NCBI GenBank assembly: GCA_018302725.1 | Contig: JAGVZJ010000015.1 | Coordinates: forward strand, 1 to 13,569 | DNA from: Candidatus Woesearchaeota archaeon | GTDB lineage: Archaea; Nanobdellota; Nanobdellia; SCGC-AAA011-G17; GW2011-AR20 | Direction of reading: 5' to 3' | DNA: 13,569 nucleotides | Shown here: positions 6,341 through 12,214 of the stretch, one piece after another | Layout of the letters: every line of letters starts with the position of its first letter | How positions within the stretch are numbered: the first letter of the stretch is position 1 | Made by a program: the position numbers and the translations under genes | The notes under the pieces: generated by a model | Databases searched by the model: none | What the model was told of the DNA's origin: nothing | Seen by the model: the letters and a program-made list of their open reading frames with translations, nothing else

Positions 6341-7037
6341 TTTCTTCCTTCTTGTCTTTCTTTTTGACTTTTTTTATCACATCTTTCTTTACTTCTTCCT
6401 GCTCAGTTTTTTCTTTATCTTCTTTTATTTCTTCTTTCTTCTCGATAAATCTTATATCATCTGGTAATTTAATATCTGGAGTTAATATGCTAACTTTCAC
6501 ACCCACTGATCCAGATTTTAATCGTGCAACTGAAAGTCCTCTCTTAATCAAATTTTCTGAAACATTCCCGGATTTCTTTAAATGCCCGGAAATAAATCTC
6601 CATGTCTTAGCTCTACTGCTCGGGACGCCTCTTCCAGAGATAACAATTTCTGCTCCTATCGCTCCAGCATCAATAATCTCTTGCAGTGTTCTGTATCCCA
6701 TTGATTTGAATCTCTTTGGACCGAATCTTTCAAAGGAAGAAACAATCCTTTCAGCAACAGATTTAGGATCGAGATTTGGATTCTCAATCTCTGCTATCTC
6801 AATTTCAGGATTTTCCATTTCAAACTTTGTTTTTAAAATCTTGTTTAGCCTGTTAATATTAACCCCTTTGCTTCCTACAACTAACCCCGGTCTAGAAGTA
6901 TAGATAATCACCTTTTCTCCTAGTGGTGTTTTTTTAAGCTCCAATCTGCTATAACTCCCTTTAGGTAATTCTCCTGCAATATGTTCTTGCAGCAGGTATT
7001 CCTTAACTTTCTTTTTTAGTATTTGTCTTTCTATCAT
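6309..7037 (-). CDS. rps3: Small ribosomal subunit protein uS3 with charged C-terminal tail
   Basis: uS3 lies at the mRNA entry channel of the 30S head. The 242-residue protein has a type-2 KH domain with the GSKG loop at 55-58 (RPGLVVGSKGVNINRL), then the C-terminal S3 domain with GAEIVISGR and RAKTWRFISGHLKKSG. The last ~45 residues (from about 198) are a Lys/Glu-rich low-complexity tail. The ATG at 7037 is the only sensible start, so its first 35 nt overlap uL22. The tail end overlaps uL29 by up to 32 nt. No clear ribosome binding site is visible, which fits coupling to uL22. Confidence 0.96.
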   Translation of the reverse strand: MIERQILKKKVKEYLLQEHIAGELPKGSYSRLELKKTPLGEKVIIYTSRPGLVVGSKGVNINRLNKILKTKFEMENPEIEIAEIENPNLDPKSVAERIVSSFERFGPKRFKSMGYRTLQEIIDAGAIGAEIVISGRGVPSSRAKTWRFISGHLKKSGNVSENLIKRGLSVARLKSGSVGVKVSILTPDIKLPDDIRFIEKKEEIKEDKEKTEQEEVKKDVIKKVKKKDKKEENEKTPAKADG

Positions 7038-7455
7038 CTTTCTTTATCTTGAATTCTTTAACTATGAGTTTTATATGTGTGTTTTTTTGTCTTCTTCTCC
7101 TTTTTCTTCCATAATGCCATTGCAATGGAGCCTTATGTGCAGAGACATGCTCAATTATTAAGTTTGAAGATAACCCCTTGTTCTGTGCATTCGCTTCTGC
7201 ATTCTCCACTAATTTCAATATTTCCTGTGAAGTTTTTACAGGATACCTGCCAGAGCCAATCCCTGGTCTATGCGGGGTGTCTCTGTTATATCTTCTATAG
7301 GGCACTGCTTGTTCCATCTTTGTAACTCTGCTCAACGCTGCTTTAGCTTTTTTTGTAGTCATACTTCTAATCATGTTGCATATTTCAACCGATTTCTTCG
7401 TTGAAATAGGTAGATTCCTTCCATTCACAATTGCAGTGTCTTGTTGAGTTTCCAT
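7003..7455 (-). CDS. rpl22: Large ribosomal subunit protein uL22
   Basis: uL22 lines the peptide exit tunnel with a long beta-hairpin. The archaeal version is recognised by ISTKKSVEICNMIRSMTTKKAKAAL (17-41), PYRRYNRDTPHRPGIGSGRYPVK (52-74) and the hairpin/core end around SSNLIIEHVSAHKAPLQWHYGRKRRRRQKNTHIKLIVKEF. At 150 residues it is normal; a short basic tail (KDDRKTNTKKES) follows the core. That tail is encoded in the 35 nt shared with the start of uS3. A 1-nt gap separates it from uS19. Confidence 0.96.
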   Translation of the reverse strand: METQQDTAIVNGRNLPISTKKSVEICNMIRSMTTKKAKAALSRVTKMEQAVPYRRYNRDTPHRPGIGSGRYPVKTSQEILKLVENAEANAQNKGLSSNLIIEHVSAHKAPLQWHYGRKRRRRQKNTHIKLIVKEFKIKKDDRKTNTKKES

Positions 7456-7456
7456 T

Positions 7457-7852
7457 TTATCTTACAGATATTGCTGCACTTGATCTTGTAGCTCCAACAC
7501 CTGGTGCAGAGTGTGCAACTTTTGACCTAGTTAATGTCAGTTCTCCCAGATACATTCCTATCATTTCTGGTTGGATCATAACTGGAGCAAATGATTTACC
7601 TGCATGGATCTGTACAGTAAGACCAACCATCTTAGGCAGTACAATCATATCCCTGCAATGTGTCTTTATCGGTTTCTTATGCCTCCCTTCAATGGCTTTA
7701 TCCACTTTCTTTAAGAAAGCTTTCTGAGTTTCCGTAAACCCTCTCTTCAGTGACCTTCTTTTCCTGGAGGGCAGAAGCTTTACAAACTCCTTAAGTTCCA
7801 TCTTCTTTAATTCTTCAATACTCTTCCCCCTATAAACAAAATCTTTTGCCAT
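7457..7852 (-). CDS. rps19: Small ribosomal subunit protein uS19
   Basis: uS19 is a 30S head protein close to the A-site and intersubunit bridges. The 131-residue product begins with FVYRGKSIEELKKM and contains the diagnostic KTHCRDMIVLPKMVGLTVQIHAGKSF (63-88) and GMYLGELTLTRSKVAHSAPG (99-118). These match archaeal/eukaryotic uS19, which has an N-terminal extension compared with bacteria. The start overlaps the uL2 stop by 1 nt (TAATG), and uL22 follows after a 1-nt gap. Confidence 0.97.
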   Translation of the reverse strand: MAKDFVYRGKSIEELKKMELKEFVKLLPSRKRRSLKRGFTETQKAFLKKVDKAIEGRHKKPIKTHCRDMIVLPKMVGLTVQIHAGKSFAPVMIQPEMIGMYLGELTLTRSKVAHSAPGVGATRSSAAISVR

Positions 7853-8568
7853 TATCTTTTTCTTCCCGTCCTTCTCGCTCTAATAAGCCCAACTTTTCTT
7901 CCAGGTGGAGCATTCCTCGGAGGCGTAGCAGGCTTACCCATATGTCTCCCTCTACCAGAACCAAAAGGATGATCCACAGCATTCATAGCAACTCCCGATA
8001 CAATAGGATATAACTTGTTTCTTGCTTTCTTCATATGGTGGTGTTTTCCAGCTTTAACAATGGGTTTTTCCAATCTTCCAGACCCTGCAATTATTCCAAC
8101 TACTGCTCTGCAGTTAGGATCAAATTTCTTCTGTTTCTTGCTTGGTAGCTGAACAACCACATACTCTTTTGCTCTGCTCACAATCCTTGCAGAAGACCCA
8201 GCAGTCCTGCAGAATCCTGTGATGTTGCTATTAGGGAATTTTTCAATGTTATAAATTGAAGTTCCTTCTGGAATGTTTGAAAGCATCATGACATTTCCTA
8301 TTTTTAGTTCTCCTTCTGCACCAAATGAAATAAAATCTCCAACTCTTACATTTTCTGGGGCAGGAATACAGAACAACTCATTATTAGATAACTTAATTAT
8401 TGCAACAGGAGCAGATCTCGCTTGGTCATGCACAATCTCAACAATTTCCCCATTGATTGTCTCACTTGGAAGATTTGGATAAACCATCTTAAATCTATAC
8501 CTATGACTAGGAGCCTTATACCTTGGAGTTCCTCTCCCTCTCCTTTGCTGTATTAAATTTTTACCCAT
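7852..8568 (-). CDS. rpl2: Large ribosomal subunit protein uL2
   Basis: uL2 is a core large-subunit protein needed for subunit association and peptidyl-transfer activity. At 238 residues it is the usual archaeal length. It begins MGKNLIQQRRGRGTPRYKAPSHR, has the OB-like and SH3-like domains, and keeps H200 in the AMNAVDHPFG motif, which corresponds to the functionally important His229 of E. coli L2. The basic C-terminus GLIRARRTGRKR is typical. It starts 1 nt after the uL23 stop and shares 1 nt with uS19. Confidence 0.97.
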   Translation of the reverse strand: MGKNLIQQRRGRGTPRYKAPSHRYRFKMVYPNLPSETINGEIVEIVHDQARSAPVAIIKLSNNELFCIPAPENVRVGDFISFGAEGELKIGNVMMLSNIPEGTSIYNIEKFPNSNITGFCRTAGSSARIVSRAKEYVVVQLPSKKQKKFDPNCRAVVGIIAGSGRLEKPIVKAGKHHHMKKARNKLYPIVSGVAMNAVDHPFGSGRGRHMGKPATPPRNAPPGRKVGLIRARRTGRKR

Positions 8569-8569
8569 C

Positions 8570-8830
8570 TTACATGATTCCTAGCTGAGTTGCAACATCT
8601 ATAGCTGCCTTATCTTTAGGCAGTGTGATATAAGCCTTTTTCTTTCCACTTGGGGTAATCACAGTCCTTACCTTTTCAGTATCAATGTCAAAACCAATTT
8701 TAAGAGCATCTTTAATCTCTTTTTTTGTAGACTTTAAGTTTACAATGAATGTAAGTTTATTATCACTTTCCATCAGTCTAACAGCCTTTTCTGAGGATAC
8801 AGGTTGTTTTATAATCTGGAAGGGATTCAT
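8570..8830 (-). CDS. rpl23: Large ribosomal subunit protein uL23
   Basis: uL23 sits at the tunnel exit and is a docking point for SRP and chaperones. The 86-residue protein is the standard archaeal length, with IIKQPVSSEKAVRLMESDNK at 5-24, the ATKKEIK-like block (STKKEIKDALKIGFDID) and the conserved VRTVITPSGKKKAYITL. The start overlaps the uL4 stop as ATGA, with a GGAG about 10 nt upstream. A 1-nt gap precedes uL2. Confidence 0.96.
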   Translation of the reverse strand: MNPFQIIKQPVSSEKAVRLMESDNKLTFIVNLKSTKKEIKDALKIGFDIDTEKVRTVITPSGKKKAYITLPKDKAAIDVATQLGIM

Positions 8831-9639
8831 TTTTGTTTCTCCATAAACAACTGTTCTTTCTCTAACCTTTCAATTGCCATGCTGCTGAATAATGTCAATC
8901 TCCCTGCAACAGCGCCAGGGGCCAGCAGCTCAGCATTTAACTTATCAACCATAACGATATCTATTCCCTCAATATTTTTTGCAGATTTTAGTAAAGGACA
9001 ATTCTTAGACACAACAACTAATAATCCTTTTTTGCTTATCTTCCTTCTTCCTCTAATTTTTCCCTTGCCAGCTCCCTTCTTTTTCTTCTCAACCCTCTCC
9101 ACTTCTTCTTTTAACCCAAGATTATCAAAAGCCTCCTTAACCTCTTTTGTTTTTTGTAATAATTCTATATCATTACTTATAACTAGAGGAAAAATCTTTG
9201 GAACCAAATGGTTTCTCAAAGTAACAATATCCTTGTCTAATGTAGCTGCAAGAGCGGACCTAATTGCTTTTCTCCTTTCTTTATCATTTATTTTTAAAGA
9301 CCATATTTTACTTGATTTTGGAGGGTGAGCTTTTCTTCCACCAACAGTTCCAGGAGCAAATGCACCTTCCCATCCAAACTGTCTTCCTCTCCTCCACATA
9401 ACTTTTCTTGGGGTTCTGTTCATTCCATGCCCATATGAAGTCTTGTAATCTCTTCTCCTTTTAGATAACCTTACTGAAGTTTTCTTTCCTGCAAGTATAT
9501 CTGCCCCATAACTTTGCCTTTTATTTGATCTCATAGAAAGAACAGCTCTTTTAATTAAGTCAGGATGGTACTCCTCGCTAAACTGCCTTGGAGCATTTAA
9601 ACTCCCTATCTTTTCCGCCTTCAGATTGTATATGTTCAT
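8827..9639 (-). CDS. rpl4: Large ribosomal subunit protein uL4
   Basis: uL4 is an early-binding large-subunit protein whose extended loop reaches into the exit tunnel constriction. The 270-residue protein has the archaeal pattern: PRQFSEEYHPDLIKRAV (17-33), an Arg-rich loop with RRRDYKTSYGHGMNRTPRKVMWRRG (about 61-85), and GGRKAHPPKS before the globular part that continues IRSALAATLDKDIV. The C-terminal part (LLAPGAVAGRLTLFSSMAIERL) is also normal. The gene overlaps uL3 and uL23 by 4 nt each; a GAGGT about 15 nt upstream of the ATG may be the ribosome binding site. Confidence 0.96.
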   Translation of the reverse strand: MNIYNLKAEKIGSLNAPRQFSEEYHPDLIKRAVLSMRSNKRQSYGADILAGKKTSVRLSKRRRDYKTSYGHGMNRTPRKVMWRRGRQFGWEGAFAPGTVGGRKAHPPKSSKIWSLKINDKERRKAIRSALAATLDKDIVTLRNHLVPKIFPLVISNDIELLQKTKEVKEAFDNLGLKEEVERVEKKKKGAGKGKIRGRRKISKKGLLVVVSKNCPLLKSAKNIEGIDIVMVDKLNAELLAPGAVAGRLTLFSSMAIERLEKEQLFMEKQK

Positions 9640-10586
9640 ATTTTAATTTGTTTAACCTCGTAATTGTAAGATTTAGATTTTCTCATCTGATGAGTCAAGA
9701 TCACAATCCTTTTTTTTGGTCCAAAAATAGACCCTTTAATAAGCATGTACTGGCCCCTTATTGTTCCATATCTATGAAACCCCTCTTTTGGCAGTATTTC
9801 CTTTGGATCATTCCTTATCTGTAATATTTGCTTGTTTAACTCAGTCCTTAAATGATATCCCATTTTTCCTGCTTGAGGCACACTATACAAAACCTTTCCA
9901 GGAGTTACAGGGCCAAGATTTCCAGTAGATCTTTTCTTCTTCTCTGATTTATGCTGTTTCAAATTAAGACCAAACCTCTTAATTGTTCCTTGAAATCCCT
10001 TTCCTTTTGTAACGCCATGAATATCAACCATTTGGTTTTCCCCAAAAATGTCATTAATTTTTATTTCCTTTTCAAACAAAGATTTCGCATATGCCAGTTT
10101 TTCTTCAACTTTTCCACCAATACCAATCTCAACAATCTCTGGCTTTTTCTTCTTCAATCCCGTATTTTTTGGGAGGGTATAACAAATTATTCTTAGATCA
10201 TCATATGACTCTGGAATTTTTTCTTCTAATTTCCTTTTTGGCAGTTTAATCTTTCTTGCTAATTCTTTATCAAGGCTTTTATTAACAATTTCAGAAATAG
10301 CTTTTAACCCATAAGGCGTTTTTTTGTAAAATCTTAAAGAAAAAGGTTTTATAGAAGGGCACTCGAGAATTGTAACCGGAATCACAAACAAATCATTTTT
10401 TAATCGAGAATTAGGATTTTGAATCTTAACCTGAGCATGTGTCATTCCCACTTTGTAGACAGGAAAGCCTAATAATAAAGTCTTATCTAGCTTAGGCCAG
10501 GACCTTATCCTTGGGGTCTGTTTTTTAGACCTTTTCCTTGGCCAGTACTGTAAACTTCCGCTTCTTGGTTTATGCGTGCTTGGCAT
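9636..10586 (-). CDS. rpl3: Large ribosomal subunit protein uL3 (first gene of the array)
   Basis: uL3 is an assembly-initiating large-subunit protein with an extension to the peptidyl-transferase centre. The 316-residue product begins with the archaeal motif KPRSGSLQYWPRKRSKKQTP (6-25) and RIRSWP, and carries the core GVTKGKGFQGTIKRFG followed by HKSEKKKRSTGNLGPVTPGKV, which includes the region reaching the active site. It is slightly shorter than many archaeal uL3 proteins. There is no ribosome binding site upstream, and a TATA box at 10612-10620 puts the likely transcription start within a few nt of the ATG, so this gene is probably translated from a leaderless mRNA, unlike the downstream genes. 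Confidence 0.96.
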   Translation of the reverse strand: MPSTHKPRSGSLQYWPRKRSKKQTPRIRSWPKLDKTLLLGFPVYKVGMTHAQVKIQNPNSRLKNDLFVIPVTILECPSIKPFSLRFYKKTPYGLKAISEIVNKSLDKELARKIKLPKRKLEEKIPESYDDLRIICYTLPKNTGLKKKKPEIVEIGIGGKVEEKLAYAKSLFEKEIKINDIFGENQMVDIHGVTKGKGFQGTIKRFGLNLKQHKSEKKKRSTGNLGPVTPGKVLYSVPQAGKMGYHLRTELNKQILQIRNDPKEILPKEGFHRYGTIRGQYMLIKGSIFGPKKRIVILTHQMRKSKSYNYEVKQIKI

Positions 10587-10611
10587 ATTTTATTCTCGCT
10601 ATTTCTATCTA

Positions 10612-10620
10612 TATTTAAAG
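10612..10620 (-). promoter_or_regulatory. TATA box driving the ribosomal-protein array
   Basis: On the minus strand the sequence reads CTTTAAATA, preceded by the purine-rich AATAAA that could serve as BRE. Archaeal transcription starts about 25 nt from the box centre, which falls near 10590, only a few nt before the uL3 ATG at 10586. No other promoter-sized gap exists until beyond the left edge. Confidence 0.6.
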
Positions 10621-10730
10621 TTTATTGCTCGTTCAAATCTAAAGACATCAGATCATCGCCTTTAGAACAAGACACTTATCAAATAACCGTTCTGGGGCTA
10701 TTTCAATTTAATAAATATCCGCATAAAACC

Positions 10731-10740
10731 CTTTATAAAG
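10731..10740 (+). promoter_or_regulatory. Candidate histone promoter, distal palindromic TATA box
   Basis: CTTTATAAAG is a perfect 10-bp palindrome preceded by AAAACC, a plausible BRE. Used on the plus strand it would start transcription near 10760, giving a leader of about 50 nt before the histone ATG. Because it is symmetric, its direction depends on the flanking BRE. Confidence 0.45.
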
Positions 10741-10763
10741 TTTTTTGTTAATCTTCCCCAAAA

Positions 10764-10774
10764 CCTTAAAAAGG
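10764..10774 (+). promoter_or_regulatory. Candidate histone promoter, proximal TATA-like box
   Basis: CCTTAAAAAGG lies about 42 nt before the histone ATG and is preceded by CCAAAA. It would place the start near 10795, giving a leader of about 15 nt. Whether this or the distal box is used cannot be decided from sequence. Confidence 0.4.
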
Positions 10775-10810
10775 TAATTTTTCTCTATATTTTCAATAAA
10801 TAAGGTCAAA

Positions 10811-11029
10811 ATGGCAAGATTTATCATATCTTTATCTGCAATGGAAAAACTCCTCAAAAAATGCGGTGCTCCTAGAGTGTCAGAGAATGCTAAGCAAGCT
10901 TTATCCGAAGCATTAGAAGAACTAGGCAAAAAAATAGGAGAGAGATCCATTAATTTTGCTAATCATTCTGGCAGAAAAACAATAAAAGCTAAAGATATTA
11001 AATTAGCTTTGAAAGAATCAAACATCTAA
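10811..11029 (+). CDS. Archaeal histone (HMf family)
   Basis: This is a 72-residue single-fold archaeal histone that would dimerise and wrap DNA. The fold is visible as helix 1 (about 7-18), the loop APRVS with R22 contacting DNA, the long helix 2 (about 25-52), the loop SGRKTIKAKDI (53-63), and helix 3 (61-70). The GRKT and KAKDI residues match HMfA/HMfB. There is essentially no tail on either side. The gene faces away from the ribosomal array and converges on vapC, whose 3' end it overlaps by 12 nt. Confidence 0.96.
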   Translation: MARFIISLSAMEKLLKKCGAPRVSENAKQALSEALEELGKKIGERSINFANHSGRKTIKAKDIKLALKESNI

Positions 11030-11395
11030 AATTTCTAGTCCTTTTATCCTCTCAAAATGTTTCTTATTTAATGTAGCAAGAGAGCACTTATTCCCAATAC
11101 ATGTAGCAGCGATGAATATATCTCTGATCTCAATTAAAAATCCTGATTTCTTTAAACTTTTACTAATCCCGGAAGCTATCTTAGCAGTATTTCCATCAAA
11201 AGGTAAAACATTAAATTTGTCTAATAAACTATTTACTTTATCTAGATTTGTCTCCCTTAAATAAAGCTCAAAAACAGTTATAGAAGAAATAAGAGCTTCT
11301 CCACCAGGCGCACTGTTAATAATATTTCTACCGACTTGGCTGTTTTTAACTATTTCTATGCATATATCTGTATCTAGGCATATCTTTTGTTCCAT
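11018..11395 (-). CDS. vapC: PIN-domain ribonuclease toxin, VapC type
   Basis: VapC toxins are PIN-domain RNases, usually cutting tRNA or rRNA, held inactive by a VapB partner. The 125-residue length fits the family. Acidic active-site residues are visible at D8 (CLDTDI), E43 (VFELYL) and D92 (IRDIFIAA). The usual fourth position falls in the TLNKKHFERI segment (108-117), where Asn110 stands in for Asp, as is common in the family. The start lies 22 nt inside the antitoxin gene, the usual coupled arrangement. The 3' end overlaps the convergent histone gene by 12 nt. Confidence 0.9.
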   Translation of the reverse strand: MEQKICLDTDICIEIVKNSQVGRNIINSAPGGEALISSITVFELYLRETNLDKVNSLLDKFNVLPFDGNTAKIASGISKSLKKSGFLIEIRDIFIAATCIGNKCSLATLNKKHFERIKGLEILDV

Positions 11396-11607
11396 CTATC
11401 CCATCCTTTTTTAGCTTCTTTCATAACTTTGTCGTATTCTTTATCATCCTTAAACAAGCCAAGACATTCTTTTAAGTTTCCTACAGTCTTTTTTTTATTT
11501 TTTTCTAAAGATTCTAAAATAACCTCACTATAACTTTTGTTCTCTTTTTCTTTTATAGCCTTTAAGCTGTTGTACACGTCATTTGAAATCATAATTGTTT
11601 TTGCCAT
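11374..11607 (-). CDS. vapB: VapB-type antitoxin (DUF217/COG1753-like)
   Basis: The 77-residue protein has an N-terminal ribbon-helix-helix-like segment (AKTIMISNDVYNSLKAIKE, 2-20, then SYSEVILESLEKN) for DNA binding and a C-terminal toxin-binding part with KDDKEYDKVMKEAKKGWDRW, where the WDRW-type ending is typical of this antitoxin group. I choose the ATG at 11607-11605; the frame extends 16 codons upstream to a TTG at 11655, but that would run through the TATA box and repeat operator. The gene overlaps vapC by 22 nt and probably represses its own promoter. Confidence 0.88.
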   Translation of the reverse strand: MAKTIMISNDVYNSLKAIKEKENKSYSEVILESLEKNKKKTVGNLKECLGLFKDDKEYDKVMKEAKKGWDRWNKRYA

Positions 11608-11630
11608 AGTATACATATGAGTATACATAT
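11607..11630 (-). promoter_or_regulatory. Tandem 12-bp repeat, probable VapB operator
   Basis: On the minus strand two 12-bp units stand side by side, ATATGTATACTC and ATATGTATACTA, matching at 11 of 12 positions. Each has the palindrome GTATAC at its core (11621-11626 and 11609-11614), exactly 12 bp apart. The array lies between the TATA box and the ATG and ends on the A of the start codon. Binding here would block initiation, as expected for an autoregulated ribbon-helix-helix antitoxin. Confidence 0.6.
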
Positions 11631-11637
11631 ATATAAA
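11629..11637 (-). promoter_or_regulatory. TATA box of vapBC
   Basis: The minus strand reads TTTATATAT, preceded by the purine-rich GAAAAA. About 26 nt on from its centre lies 11607, the first base of the vapB ATG, so the transcript is probably leaderless. Confidence 0.55.
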
Positions 11638-11658
11638 TTTTTCTAAAAATATCAAAGA

Positions 11659-12075
11659 TTACTTCATCTTTCTGGTAACATCTATTTTCTCATTACATTT
11701 AGAGCATATCAATCTGATAGAATCAATACTCTGTTTCTTTCCAGTTTCTTCATTTAGCCTTTGGACTTTTTTCCATTGGAATGGTGCAGACCCCTCGCCT
11801 TCATTAGAGCATTTAGAACAAGTATATTTTACATTTATAGTTAATGTATTTTCATACTCTTCTTTAGGAACATTATACCTGCACTCTGGACATTCATATT
11901 CTTCTGCCCTTATCATGGGTTTTCCTGTTTTTCGATCTCTTGGTTTTCCCATCAATCCTTTTCCACATTTAGGGCATTGTTCTCTAAGAACCCAAGCTCT
12001 CACCTTTCCTTTCCCGACAGCCCTATTGGTAAAATAAACACATTCATCCATGGATTCGGGCTCTCTTAATGTCAT
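11659..12075 (-). CDS. Conserved-looking protein with two four-cysteine zinc ribbons, function unknown
   Basis: I do not recognise a named family with known function. The 138-residue protein carries two zinc ribbons in tandem: C34/C37 with C62/C65 (CPKCG and CPECR), and C86/C89 with C124/C127 (CSKCS and CSKCN). The loops hold charged stretches (GKPRDRKTGKPMIRAEEYE) and the N-terminus has DECVYFTNRAVGKGKVRAW. There is no signal peptide or membrane segment, so it should be cytoplasmic, and the basic zinc-ribbon design suggests nucleic-acid or ribosome binding (inference). It has its own TATA box giving a leaderless mRNA and lies divergent from the tRNA genes, 51 bp upstream of vapB. Confidence 0.8.
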   Translation of the reverse strand: MTLREPESMDECVYFTNRAVGKGKVRAWVLREQCPKCGKGLMGKPRDRKTGKPMIRAEEYECPECRYNVPKEEYENTLTINVKYTCSKCSNEGEGSAPFQWKKVQRLNEETGKKQSIDSIRLICSKCNEKIDVTRKMK

Positions 12076-12096
12076 ACTTCTAACCTTAGATACATT

Positions 12097-12105
12097 ATTT
12101 ATAAA
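12097..12105 (-). promoter_or_regulatory. TATA box of the zinc-ribbon gene
   Basis: The minus strand reads TTTATAAAT. The predicted start, about 26 nt downstream of its centre, falls at 12075, the A of the ATG, so the mRNA is probably leaderless. It shares a 75-bp divergent spacer with the tRNA promoter. Confidence 0.6.
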
Positions 12106-12117
12106 TTTTATGAAAAG

Positions 12118-12127
12118 CTATATAAGC
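12118..12127 (+). promoter_or_regulatory. TATA box of the tRNA-Gln/tRNA-Glu/phosphoesterase unit
   Basis: CTATATAAGC lies 23-33 nt before the mature 5' end of tRNA-Gln at 12151. The expected start is about 12148, so the tRNA would have a 5' leader of only a few nt. No other promoter is seen for tRNA-Glu or the following gene. Confidence 0.6.
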
Positions 12128-12171
12128 AGGAAATATGAACATTTAAGTATAGCCCCGTCGTCTAGTGGTCA

Positions 12172-12183
12172 CTTAAAGCCATA
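12172..12183 (+). other. Putative 12-nt intron in the D-loop of tRNA-Gln
   Basis: The excess D-loop sequence is CTTAAAGCCATA. TGGT (12166-12169) can pair with GCCA (12178-12181), leaving bulges CAC (12170-12172) and TAG (12182-12184); cutting after the second nt of each bulge releases exactly 12 nt. The outer helix would be the D-stem, separated by an AG/AA mismatch, so the motif is relaxed. The boundary is ambiguous by one nt but the product is the same. Confidence 0.6.
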
Positions 12184-12202
12184 GAAGGATGCGAGACTCT
12201 GG

Positions 12203-12214
12203 AATACTGGAGAA
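12203..12214 (+). other. 12-nt canonical (37/38) intron of tRNA-Gln
   Basis: The intron AATACTGGAGAA follows G37. CTCT (12197-12200) pairs with GGAG (12209-12212), with 3-nt bulges GGA (12201-12203) and AAA (12213-12215). The outer helix is the anticodon stem. This is a near-minimal bulge-helix-bulge substrate of the archaeal tRNA splicing endonuclease. Confidence 0.82.

Larger units (their letters stand above)
10587..10810. other. Divergent intergenic region between the ribosomal array and the histone gene
   Basis: This 224-bp spacer is the largest non-coding stretch in the window. It holds the uL3 TATA box near its left end and two candidate TATA boxes for the histone near its right end. 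The middle part, about 10625-10720, is AT-rich with no RNA gene, repeat or convincing reading frame that I can recognise; a short minus-strand frame entering from 10950 is antisense to the histone and not credible. Confidence 0.6.

Noticed and set aside
6285..6467. Plus-strand frame encoding a Phe/Leu-rich, membrane-like peptide
   Set aside because: It is the complement of the Lys/Glu-rich uS3 tail, which mechanically reads as Phe/Leu/Ser on the other strand.
10708..10950. Minus-strand 80-codon frame
   Set aside because: It is antisense to the histone gene and its promoter, and the product has no recognisable features.
11637..11650. Inverted repeat ATTTTTCTAAAAAT as terminator of the zinc-ribbon gene
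   Set aside because: Stem is pure A/T with a 2-nt loop and overlaps the vapB promoter; it may simply be AT-rich BRE sequence. A short T-run here could still act as a weak terminator.
11608..11655. Longer antitoxin N-terminus starting at TTG 11655
   Set aside because: The added residues would be encoded by the TATA box and operator repeats and do not match the family, which begins at the MAKTIMIS segment.
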